DNA of 64,000 nt from contig JAWWNJ010000015.1 in assembly GCA_037176885.1 (NCBI GenBank), positions 310,001 to 374,000 on the forward strand, given 5' to 3'. The translations under genes and the position numbers were made by a program. This document shows, in pieces, positions 22,616 to 32,012 of the stretch. The first letter of the stretch is position 1. Each line of letters starts with the position of its first letter. The DNA comes from Favolaschia claudopus. Lineage: Eukaryota > Basidiomycota > Agaricomycetes > Agaricales > Mycenaceae. Below the pieces are notes generated by a model, which saw nothing but the letters and a program-made list of their open reading frames with translations, was not told the DNA's origin and searched no databases.

Positions 22616-23287
22616 ATGCCCGCCTTTTCTTTGGCAGCGACTTTTTACTCAGAACGCTTTAGGAGCTTCACCGGCCCCTCAGAGTACCAGCTCGTACTTC
22701 AAGCTCAGTTTGTGGGTTTTTCGTTCTTTCTCAGTGTTCCCCCGCTGACGGGTGCCTCTTCTTAGCCGGAGTATGAATGCCAGTGCTGCCTCAAGAACTA
22801 CCGCCACTGCATCTGGATTCAGTGGGGTGAAGCCTGCCTCAGCTGCATGTTCATAGGTCGCGCCGCCTTGTGCTGCTACACTAAGAAGTCCGTCTGGCAG
22901 GCCGAGAACAGCCGTCGTCGCGACACTCTTCTAGCCTCTCGGCCAGGTAAGTCTGCTTTCTATCTTTCTACCTCTCAGCGGGGGTCTTAGTGAATTTTAG
23001 TTCCCTCCGCCGGGCGGATCGCTCAGTTTGACTGGTACGCCAGGGCTGCCGGCGCCCGACTCGACGAGAAGAGGTACATTGACGTGTGTACTTGCACCAT
23101 CCTCGCCGCCAGGTCCATGCTCGGCACCCTTGGGTTTGGCCAGCTACGCTTCTTGTACGGACTGTGGTTTGACGCGAAGGGGGCGGGCGTACGAAAGGAA
23201 ATTGTAGATCTCCTCCGGGATAGGTTAGATGCTGTAGCCCTCCAGTCCGGCGCAAGGCTCCCGCCCGTTATGTTCATCGGGCCGTAA
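22616..23287 (+). CDS. Cargo gene G3: small C6 zinc-cluster-like protein
   Basis: Exons 22616-22710, 22766-22946 and 23001-23287, with introns of 55 and 54 nt (donors GTGGGT and GTAAGT). It starts MPAFSLAATFYSERF. Exon 2 opens PEYECQCC and has cysteines at C-X2-C-X6-C-X8-C-X2-C-X8-C, exactly the GAL4-type spacing. Exon 3 holds a helical domain (FDWYARAAGARLDEKRYIDV). The layout and intron phases match G2 and G4. The three genes lie head to tail within 2.5 kb. Function is inferred only from the cysteine pattern. Confidence 0.7.
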
Positions 23288-23570
23288 GCGTAGTAGGAAA
23301 TATATTCCCACTGTCAAACGAACTTGCATCTTTAAAACTCTGTTTCAAGCTGCCCGATTAGGAAAGCGTCTTAGAAACCAAAGCTTCCTCGTGTTTTTGC
23401 CCAGCGGGAGCTCAGCACCTCGTTGGATATTCCACATGTATTGCGGATCTTCCGGGAGCATCGGGTGCAATGAGTCCCGCTGTCGATCTTTCTGTTTCTG
23501 GGTCTCCCGCCAGGTCTCAGAGAGATATTTAAGCTGGCGGGAAGGTCCCATTTGCTTCAGTCGTCTACTC

Positions 23571-24199
23571 ATGTCTTTGCTGGAACATCCACTCTTCCCG
23601 AATGACCCCGTCGGCCCGCTCAGGGAGTACTATGTACGTTCCTGAACATTTTGCCTCGGGTAATTCCTCATCATTCGGCAGCCTGGCCGGGTATGCTCTG
23701 CGTGCCTCAACGCCCGTTCTCATTGCGAGTTTACTGAGTGGGGAGCGCCGTGCACCCGCTGTTACTTGCTGAAGCACAACTGCTCGTACACCCAGACCGC
23801 TGAGCTGGCCGATGAAATTGCTGCCTGCCGGCACCGTTTCAAAGAGGGTCCCAATCGTAAGTGACGACTTCTTTCTTATCTGTTGCGCCACAACTGATTC
23901 CCCGCTCGCTTCTAGCGGCTACGAAGGAACAGCTAGCTGCTTGGGACGTCCTTCATGAGGGGACCCTGGCGCAGTTCCCATTCTGGCAACAATACCATTC
24001 TGTGATCGTCGGGCGGAATGTCGCAGAGGCAGCCCAACGGCTGTCTTTTTACTTCGAGGCCCGCTTGGTTTTCCATCTTCTTCAGGAGGCCAAAACGGCT
24101 AATCTCCCGGCTGCGTATGTTGCTGTTATCCGCGAGCGGTTAGACGTTCTCGCCAATAATCTTTTCCTGGATCTTCCGGCTAGGATGCGGGCAGTGTAG
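23571..24199 (+). CDS. Cargo gene G4: small C6 zinc-cluster-like protein
   Basis: Exons 23571-23633, 23682-23856 and 23916-24199, with introns of 48 and 59 nt. It starts MSLLEHPLFPNDPVG. Exon 2 opens PGRVCSAC and has six cysteines spaced C-X2-C-X6-C-X8-C-X2-C-X6-C, again within the Zn2Cys6 range. Exon 3 is helical (LAQFPFWQQYHSVIVGRNVA) and ends at TAG 24,197-24,199. Upstream, GATATTTAAG near 23,524 may serve as a TATA element. It is the third member of the tandem family. Confidence 0.7.
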
Positions 24200-24330
24200 A
24201 TACAGGCACATGTACTTTCGGATAGTTCGTTCCGATAATACACGCTCCCGCCCCATGTGAGGCCTTGGAAACATTTATTTCTTGGTAAAGATGTGCCCGC
24301 TGCCCTCAAATGACGTGCTAGGTGACCCAC

Positions 24331-24369
24331 CTCTCCCCCTTTCAGAAATCTCAACTGTCCCCAGTTGAT
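24331..24369 (-). promoter_or_regulatory. Internal copy of the PPT-hairpin
   Basis: The minus strand reads TGAAAGGGGGAGA preceded by TCAACT...AGTTGA, matching the PPT and hairpin at 17,185-17,220 in about 30 of 36 positions. The stem is kept although its bases differ. It could be a second plus-strand primer, or mark an older 3' end before genes G1-G4 were added. Confidence 0.5.
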
Positions 24370-24619
24370 CGATCAGAGGAAATTCAGGTTCCCCGGCAGC
24401 AAATTTTCGTGCCACGGAACGATCGGGTGCGTTTGAAATAATTTTCTGCGCCACCGGCGGGTGCATCTACCATAAATGGTAATCCAAGTTCGGCCGTTGA
24501 CCAAATTTCGTCCAAATTATCCTTACGGTGTTATTTACGGCCGCTCGAGTATAAGAAGCAGCGGGCGAACGGGTATACTCCCCAGCCTCGTCTACTGTCT
24601 TTACTCTGCTTCCTCAAAA

Positions 24620-27600
24620 ATGTCTCAAAACGATTACAACACCGTCAAAACCGATTTCCTCAAGGCTATGGACGTTGCCGCCAACCTCGTCAAGTATTCG
24701 CCGCCCGAGTCTCGTAAAAACCAGCACAAGGACGTCGCCGAGATTCTCGTGAGAGCCGCCGGCTACATTGACCAGTCTCGTTTTGTTAACATTATTCTTT
24801 CGTTCGTAGGCGCGCCTTCCCCCGCTCATGCCTTTCATTTTGGAAGACAAGAGCGCGGTTCTTCGTGAGGCAATCTTCACCTCGCGTGAATATTACCACT
24901 CCTTGTGCGACCCGGATGGTAAACGGTGATACGCGTGGTCAATTTTGCGCGTATTTATCTAGCTTTTGTAGTGACTTGTGGCACAAATACCCATATTAGC
25001 TGCATGGCACTAAGGGCTTTACTCGACTATCAATAGGAAGTCAGTACTCCTGTTCATGGTGACTTGAAGGAGGATCAGAGTGAGCTCCGAGCTGCTGGTC
25101 GTAACGTTACTGGAGATAATCATAGAGGCCCGCGGCACACGGAGTAACCCAAGGTTTTGGGTGTTGCAAGAGTAACAGATGAAGACTGAGTTGAAGTGCA
25201 GTCTGGACTTGTAGTAACGCAAGACGGAACGTCGGAGGAAGGCCCGCGGAGTATCCAAACGAAAGGTCTATGAGATACATAGACGCCGCGGACCTGCCGA
25301 AGACTTACAGACAAGTTGCCGCACCAATGTACCTTGAACATAAGGGTGCCGGACGTTGGATCAACGGCAGGGTGATGCCTCAGATCTGGAACAGTGATTG
25401 CGGACATCCATCATGTCACGGAGAATACTCCGCGGACTCGGCATGTACATCACGGAAGCACTTTCCTGTATGCCGCTGATGAGATAGTTTGACACTGAAG
25501 CATAGGAATGTCTTAGACGGTGATCTGATGGTCTGGAAACAGAACTAGAGATCTAGAAAGGTCTAGACAGAGTGGAGCAACCATATGATTTAGAGGATCT
25601 ACATGGATGCCGGGGAGACACGTCGGAGCGGAACAGTGATACACATCCGCGGATGACCAAGATAGTGATTCAACCGTGAGATGGTCAGAATAGATGACTT
25701 TTCATGGACGGATCGTGACGATTCAGAGCGGCAGACGGCTGCTAGACCTACGTATACCCAATCCCAACTCAATTGTTTCTGTATCTTGACTCAGATTTGT
25801 TTACATCATGTATTTTCTTGGCATTAGTATAAAAGGCCATGTATTTCTCGTCGTTTGTCTAGTTCATCGCGCGCAGGTCATTGACGGCGTTGGTGTACTC
25901 AGGCAGGGACGTAGAGGCATTTAAATTGGAGTTATCTGCTTGCTAGTTTTTGTCTTCATTAGGAACGATTTGTTGAAGTTCAGACAAGTGTGAATTAAGA
26001 CTTAAGTTTCTAGAAGCGTTCACCCGCGGAAACTTTGGACTGTGGAGTTTTGTCGTGGCATAGCCAACCCAGTAACCTTCCAAGGACTTGGCCCGTTTGA
26101 GCATTGCTCGCCCCCATTTACCAGGGTTGTGTTTGACTGGTCCACTTAACCCGCGGACTACTCAGAATCAGTTGAAGTGAAAGTGTGCTTAAGAGTGAAC
26201 TAGTATCTCCCCAAGTTGAAGAGAGTAGACGATCTATCCGCGGACGCATCGTGTTCAGACTTGCCTGCACGTAACCTGACGGGATACGATTAGTGCCTTG
26301 GAGCTTGTGCTATATAAAGGAGTGTCAAACGTACCTGAGAGCTTGGAAGTTCAGGTCTACAGTCGCAGTGGCACTGTAAGAAGTGTGTGTACGAGGCATT
26401 TCTAGCAATTGGCTGGTGTCTACTATATTCAATTCGCCCTGACTGTTGGAGTTCCTCCCAGTCTTGTATCCTAAAAACCGATATACCTTGTTCATTGGAA
26501 AGTCCGCGGACGGATTTCCTCTAAACTATAGTCAGTAAAGAACTTGTTTTGCGTCAGTTCAGACCAGTAGACGAAGTTGAACTACATCTGGATTTCGGAT
26601 TGGACCCCACGAACTCAATAGGAAGCACTTGGTGTATCTTGTTGAGACATATATAAGTGTTGGAGTGTTGTGTGTGTTGGTTGAGTTGTTTGTGTGTTTT
26701 GTAGTGGATTCGTCCATTGCGCACTTTGCATCTCATATCGATATATTCAAGTGCAGCGTTTCAACGGGACGTGACCTTCCCCGCTGGGTACGATGCCCTG
26801 CGGCGGATCACCAAGGCCATTCACGAAGACCGTTCCAAGAAGGCGATCCCGCCCGTCTCCACCGTCTCTTCTTCCAAGGGGACCCGGGTCGGTTTCACTA
26901 ACTTTTATTGCCGTGCTCACCATTGACTCACAACCATCCCCCGCTAGAAGAGTACTCGCGGGCGGTCTCAGGGTGAACCCGAGTCTGAGGACGAGGACGA
27001 AGGCACCGTTCGTGCTCCATCGCCCGCTCTCACCACCATCGGTGCTGACGAGGTCCGTTCTTTCGTTTAACAGCTGGCCTGTGTAGAGCTGACGATTGAC
27101 ACTTCTATCATCGCCGTTGGGTGTTTGTTCACCCAGATGCTCGTTGACGATGAGCATGTCCCCGCTCCCAAGGCTCCCCCTACCGGTCCCAAGGCTAAAT
27201 CAGCCATGGCGGGCAAGAAGGGTGCGCGCGCTGTAAGTCGCCCGTTATTTCTGCTTTAGCTTCTGTTATTTATTTCAATCTTTCAGCATAGCCCGGCCCC
27301 CGCTAAGAAGGGCAAAGGCAACAAGCGCGCTCGCATCGACAACGTCCCGTTCCACGAGGACTCCTTCCTCACCAACGGTGAGTTTCCCGTCCATTGTTAG
27401 TGGTTTCCCGCTGAATGTTATTACAGCAACGGCTGAGTTTTACGCTTCGGCACCCGCTTCAGGTGCTGTTGTCGACGAGGCCGCTAGCGTCGTTGAGATG
27501 GGTACCGAGTTCATGAGCAACCACCTTGCCTTGCGCAAGCGGATGTATTTCATCATGGTCGAGCTGGCGGTCATCCACGAGAACCTTCGTAGCTCTCTGG

Positions 27601-27701
27601 CCCGGCGCGAGCAGCTCCTCGACGAAGGAGAGAAGATCTCGGCTCGCCTTCGCGACTTCCCCGAGTCCTCCTCTGCCGGCGTCGATGCTCATGTTCCCTG
27701 A
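24620..27701 (+). pseudogene. Cargo gene G5, split by insertion D2
   Basis: Exon 1 (24620-24748) starts MSQNDYNTVKTDFL. After a 61-nt intron, exon 2 runs from 24,810 to 24,926, where D2 begins. The frame resumes at 26,768 after one ACGG copy: the codons around the join give DPDGKR then DVTFPAGYDALRRI without a shift. Further exons near 26,947-27,055, 27,150-27,234, 27,288-27,376 and 27,427-27,701 encode acidic and Lys/Pro-rich linkers and a C-terminal coiled-coil-like region (YFIMVELAVIHENLRSSL). I see no C6 cluster and no known domain. It was probably intact until D2 inserted and is now presumably inactive. Confidence 0.6.
24927..26763 (+). mobile_element. D2: 1.8-kb solo-LTR-like insertion in G5
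   Basis: Starts TGATACGCG and ends ACGTTTCA-like (GCGTTTCA), flanked by ACGG at 24,923-24,926 and 26,764-26,767. It is related over its whole length to D1 in reverse orientation. It has TATAAAAGG near 25,831 and TATATAAAGG near 26,311 on the plus strand, and nine CCGCGG sites. There is no long ORF. It is most simply a solo LTR of another retroelement family. Confidence 0.75.
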
Positions 27702-27923
27702 CTCGTTCCTAAAGAGTTCCCCCAGCGGGTCCCCCTTTCTTCAGAATCCTCGGTACTGGCTCAATCGTTTCGGACACCTCACGGCTCATCCTTCTGCTGG
27801 CCGCCACACACTCCCCGGGTGCGCAACCTGTTCGCAGCGCACTGGCGGGAGATGAAGGAAATTCAATTACTTAAGGACTTCGAATCTCGTTTCAGACTGT
27901 AACGTAGATCTCGTAGCAGTAAT

Positions 27924-30900
27924 TCATTTCCGCGCAGCGGCTTTCGTAGCAGAACGAGTCTTTCGTTTGAAAGGCAGCGGCTCATCCGTGTCAGGTTCCT
28001 CTTCCTCTTCTTCTTCCTCGGGCAAGGCCTCCTGCAGAGCCGGCTCTTCGTCAGCCGTCCCGCTGGGGGTTAACCTTACATTCCCGAATTGGAAGTCATC
28101 TCCAGAATAACCGTCTTCCTCCTGGACCATCTTTTCTAACGTCTCGGCCGAGAGGTCAATTAAGTCGTGAATGTCAGCGGGCAGCTTGATAGAGCGCCGC
28201 TGCTCGAAGGGGACTACCCTGAACTGAGCAATCTTTGATTGAAAGACAGAGCCGTCCATCTCCGCTACGATATAACTTCCACCTTTCGTACGCCGGATGA
28301 TAATTACTGGTCCCAGGTATCTGGCGGCCATCTTCGTATTCAGCGATTTCTCAACGGTCGTATTCCTGATGAGCACCAAGTCTCCCGGCTCGAAATGGTA
28401 ATCTTCGATAGTATGTTTATGTGCTATCTCATACCGGCGCAAATTCGCTCGTTTCTCGTCGGTGACCCGCTCCCTCATCTGCTCGACGTGAGTGGCGTGC
28501 TTAGCCAGAGCCTGGGCTCGATAGCCGATTAACTCAGCGGTCGTTAGAGTCCTGCCGGGTAGATGCACTAGCCAAGTCGCTTCTTCTATATCCAGCGGGA
28601 GGATTGGATGTGCGCCCGTTACCATAAAGTAGGGTGAACAACCCGTTCCTCGTCGAATAGTGACCCGGTCAGCCCACAACATCTGCGGGAAGAACCAGTA
28701 CCACTTGCTGGGATTCCCGCCAGTGGCTTTCCATAAGGATTGCCTCATCGAGAAGTGCCCATTTTCGACTTTCCCGTTGGCTTGAGAATTATACGGCGAA
28801 ACTCTGATATTTCTTATGCCGTATTTAGACTCAAGGTAGGCTACGGCCGCTAGGAAGGCCGGCGCATTATCTGTCACCAGTTCCTCCGGGCAACCCCACC
28901 TACAAATCACATCTTCAAGTAAGAACAAGGCCAGCGTTCTGGCATTCTCGTTCTTTATCGGCCGCGCTTCTATGTAGCTGCTGAGAGAGCAGCGGGCGTC
29001 GACAATTTTATTGAAGCCGTTGGAAGGAGTACCAACGACCATCACGTCGACGTGTACCACTTGGAAGAGCGAAGGTGTATGAGTGACAACGGGCGGGATC
29101 TTTAATAAAGTCCTTTGCCTCAATTGACACAATTCGCAAGTCTTAATGTACCAAGTGACATCCCGCTCCATCTCAGGCCACCAGAAGCGCATTTCTATCA
29201 AGGATTTGGTAGCAAAGACGCCGCGATGCGCTAGGCTATCATGAGCCGCTCGCATCATATACATTCGGTGTTCTTTGTCTACCACCAACTGATGTGCGCT
29301 CCCCGTTGTGGATTTATGATAGAGTTTTCCATCTGCATCCTCGAAGAAGCCGGTGGCGAATCGCAAGAAAGCTTTGTATTCTTTGTTGTTCATGCCATCC
29401 GGGCGAGCCAGGGTGTTTCGCCGCCATTCCTTCATGAGGAGCAGCCGCTCGTCCGCTAGCTTCGCCGCTACAGATCGTTGGTCTTCAGAATACGGTTCCC
29501 GCTTCGTCGGGTCGTATTTCAATTCGAGGTCAGGGATCAGCGGCTCGCCTGCTGGCTTGTCGTCACCCTTTGACTGAGAGAAGACTTCGAAAACATATTC
29601 TCTACTAAGGCGGGTGTAAGCCCATGCCTGTTCGGCGTCGTTTTCGAAGTCAGCGGCTGACCGAGCCTCATCTCCCGCCAATTCAGCTACCATATATCCA
29701 CCTCGGGTGTCAATATCGTGCTTGAAATCCTCGAAATTCTTGAGAGGCGGCCAAGCGCTACTTTCAGGATGAAGACCCGGCGGCTCGTTATTATCGAACT
29801 CGTCTTCTGGATGATCATACTCTGGATCCCCCGGCTGAATACGCCGGCGGGAGAGTCCATCTGGCCCGAAAGTCTTGCCCGGTACATGTTTCAGAGTGAA
29901 ATGAAACATTAAGATTTCCTCGATCCAGCGGTTGATCGTAGCGTTGGGTCCCATTCCCGGGTGATCCAACATGCCTTTGAGGTACTGAGCGTCGGTCTCG
30001 ACGACCAGCTTGCGGCAGCCCAACAGCCAGTATTGCATGTGGTCTAGCGCCCTCTTCAAGCCAAACAATTCCCGCTTGGGCTGAGAATACCTCGACTCCC
30101 GTTCGTTCAAAGGTATGGAGCTGAAGCGGGCATAGTACCGCTTATTTAGGTCCAAAGGATCCCGCTGGTACACATGCACCCCAACTCCAAGGTACGACGT
30201 ATCAACCGCCAGCACCACTTCGGTGTCCCATTCATATCTTATAGGTCTAAGCGCGGGACATTCTCGCAAAGCCTTCTTCAAAACTTTCATGCAGGCGTCT
30301 TGGGCCGGGCCCCACTCGAATATGACTTCCTTCCGGGTGAGCTTCTGGATCGGCTCAGCCTTGACTGTATAGTCTTGAATGAACATCCTCATCACGCCCA
30401 CAGTTCCCAGAAAGGCTTTCACGTCGTGGAAATCCTTCAGCGGGCCCCAACGCTCAATGACGCCGATTCTATCTTCATCCGGGCGCATGCCCTCGTATGA
30501 GCAGACATGGCCGACCACCTTAAAGGTTCCCCGGCAAATCTGCAACTTCTTCCCGCTTACAGTCGCCCCAGAATAGGCTAGCCGGGTAAGTACCCGGTTG
30601 CAGTCTACCAAGTGTAACCACACAAAGACCCTTATCAGCGGGTTCTCTGGGATGGTCTCGTACGTCCCGTCAGGCTTCTCATACCGAGTGAAGCCGCCGG
30701 CGACAGGCACGTCATCTATATACGGCCGGGTAACCGCAGGAATTTCATCTCGCAGGATGTAGGTTACGTCCTCGTGGAAGATCGGCACCGAGTTGGTCCA
30801 ACCCTGCGGCAATCTTACCAATCGAAGCGCCCCAAACGGAGTTTGGAAGGTCGTGTAATCTCGAGATTCCGGGTCAATCAGCCGGTGGTTGTACCCAGAA

Positions 30901-32012
30901 TAAAGATCAAACGTGGACCCACAAGCCCTTCCTGCGAAATGTTCGGCTAGATCCGCAGCGCCGGGAGGCACCCCAGAGTGCGCAATGGTTACCGCGTTCA
31001 GCGGCTCCAACGAATGCACTAACCGAATTGACTTCTTATCACTCTTCAGAACTCCAAAGTACTTTGTGCGGTACGAGCCGTTGGATGGTTCGTAGATATT
31101 GGCGTCGATACTCGCCCTAAGCACCTTGCAGACTTCTTCCAGCTGTCCCGGCGGGATGGGAATATTTCTTTCCACCCAGACCTTATGGTCCGCTTTCACC
31201 GGGAACTTGACTGGCGGGAAGAAATCCGTCCTGAAAGTTCCTCGTTCGCTGTCATCCCATGCTACCGTATTTTCGTGTATAGATAACATGTGATGAACCA
31301 GCTTCATCTCTTCATCGTTTAGGAACCCATCATTATGCAGTTCGTCTACAACCACTTTCCTTTCCGCTGTGTACCTCCCAATGGGGACGAAGTCTGGCGG
31401 GTGAGGGTCTAGCGGGACGAGATTCTGCAACGGATCCCCAATGATATTTCTTTCTATCCTGAACTCGGGAGGGAGCGGCTCGAGGACCGGTTTTACTTTC
31501 AGCGCTACCGGCTTATATTTCTTCGAGAACTCCTCCTTCACCTCGACTTCAGGCGGGTGATCCTCGGGAACGATTTCCTCCATCAATACCACTTTCGTTT
31601 CGTTGTGTTCGAACCCGGGCACCACCCAGTCGGCGTAGTCACAGCACTGACAGCGCTCCCCTGCTGAATGCCGAGACCGCTCCTGTTTGAGCGACTCAAC
31701 ATCGGCACCGGCTGTCATGAACACAGCGGCCGGGTCCTTCAGTTTCTCTCTGACTTTATCCGTTATATTAGCTACTATGGCTACATAGGATTCGCCGACA
31801 TCCTTTCCTTCTGTCAGCTGCTCATTATATTCTTGGAATAGCTGAGCAGCGGGTTTGTCATCGACTTCTGGCATGGCAGCCGCTAGGTAGGCCATTTTCG
31901 TCTCGGCCATCGAAAACCCCTCTTCTCCAGATTTCATCAAAGCGCAAATTCTAGGAACATTATTCTCGTCCAGTTCTATCTGAACCACTAACTCTCCTTG
32001 ATGGTTAATCAA
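27924..32012 (-). CDS. pol: Element B Pol: reverse transcriptase, RNase H, integrase
   Basis: A 1362-codon open frame. The RT (about residues 270-480) shows RLVHSLEPLNAVTI, FDLYSGYNHRLIDPESRD, LPQGWTNSVPIFHED and the catalytic box PYIDDVPVAGG near residue 430. The RNase H (about 600-720) shows AVDTSYLG, KRELFGLKRALD, VVETDAQ and GPDGLSRR. The integrase has the HHCC finger (HDSLAHRG ... CELCQL) and the D,D-35-E residues in VVHVDVMVVG, VTDNAPAF and KVENGHFS, then a GPY/F-like LGPVIIIRRTKGGSYIV. No chromodomain is seen. The frame opens with TTG, not ATG, and overlaps the protease frame, with a -1 slippery heptamer at 32,027-32,033; it is likely made as a fusion by frameshifting. All catalytic residues are present, so it may be active. 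Confidence 0.93.
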   Translation of the reverse strand: MINHQGELVVQIELDENNVPRICALMKSGEEGFSMAETKMAYLAAAMPEVDDKPAAQLFQEYNEQLTEGKDVGESYVAIVANITDKVREKLKDPAAVFMTAGADVESLKQERSRHSAGERCQCCDYADWVVPGFEHNETKVVLMEEIVPEDHPPEVEVKEEFSKKYKPVALKVKPVLEPLPPEFRIERNIIGDPLQNLVPLDPHPPDFVPIGRYTAERKVVVDELHNDGFLNDEEMKLVHHMLSIHENTVAWDDSERGTFRTDFFPPVKFPVKADHKVWVERNIPIPPGQLEEVCKVLRASIDANIYEPSNGSYRTKYFGVLKSDKKSIRLVHSLEPLNAVTIAHSGVPPGAADLAEHFAGRACGSTFDLYSGYNHRLIDPESRDYTTFQTPFGALRLVRLPQGWTNSVPIFHEDVTYILRDEIPAVTRPYIDDVPVAGGFTRYEKPDGTYETIPENPLIRVFVWLHLVDCNRVLTRLAYSGATVSGKKLQICRGTFKVVGHVCSYEGMRPDEDRIGVIERWGPLKDFHDVKAFLGTVGVMRMFIQDYTVKAEPIQKLTRKEVIFEWGPAQDACMKVLKKALRECPALRPIRYEWDTEVVLAVDTSYLGVGVHVYQRDPLDLNKRYYARFSSIPLNERESRYSQPKRELFGLKRALDHMQYWLLGCRKLVVETDAQYLKGMLDHPGMGPNATINRWIEEILMFHFTLKHVPGKTFGPDGLSRRRIQPGDPEYDHPEDEFDNNEPPGLHPESSAWPPLKNFEDFKHDIDTRGGYMVAELAGDEARSAADFENDAEQAWAYTRLSREYVFEVFSQSKGDDKPAGEPLIPDLELKYDPTKREPYSEDQRSVAAKLADERLLLMKEWRRNTLARPDGMNNKEYKAFLRFATGFFEDADGKLYHKSTTGSAHQLVVDKEHRMYMMRAAHDSLAHRGVFATKSLIEMRFWWPEMERDVTWYIKTCELCQLRQRTLLKIPPVVTHTPSLFQVVHVDVMVVGTPSNGFNKIVDARCSLSSYIEARPIKNENARTLALFLLEDVICRWGCPEELVTDNAPAFLAAVAYLESKYGIRNIRVSPYNSQANGKVENGHFSMRQSLWKATGGNPSKWYWFFPQMLWADRVTIRRGTGCSPYFMVTGAHPILPLDIEEATWLVHLPGRTLTTAELIGYRAQALAKHATHVEQMRERVTDEKRANLRRYEIAHKHTIEDYHFEPGDLVLIRNTTVEKSLNTKMAARYLGPVIIIRRTKGGSYIVAEMDGSVFQSKIAQFRVVPFEQRRSIKLPADIHDLIDLSAETLEKMVQEEDGYSGDDFQFGNVRLTPSGTADEEPALQEALPEEEEEEEEPDTDEPLPFKRKTRSATKAAARK

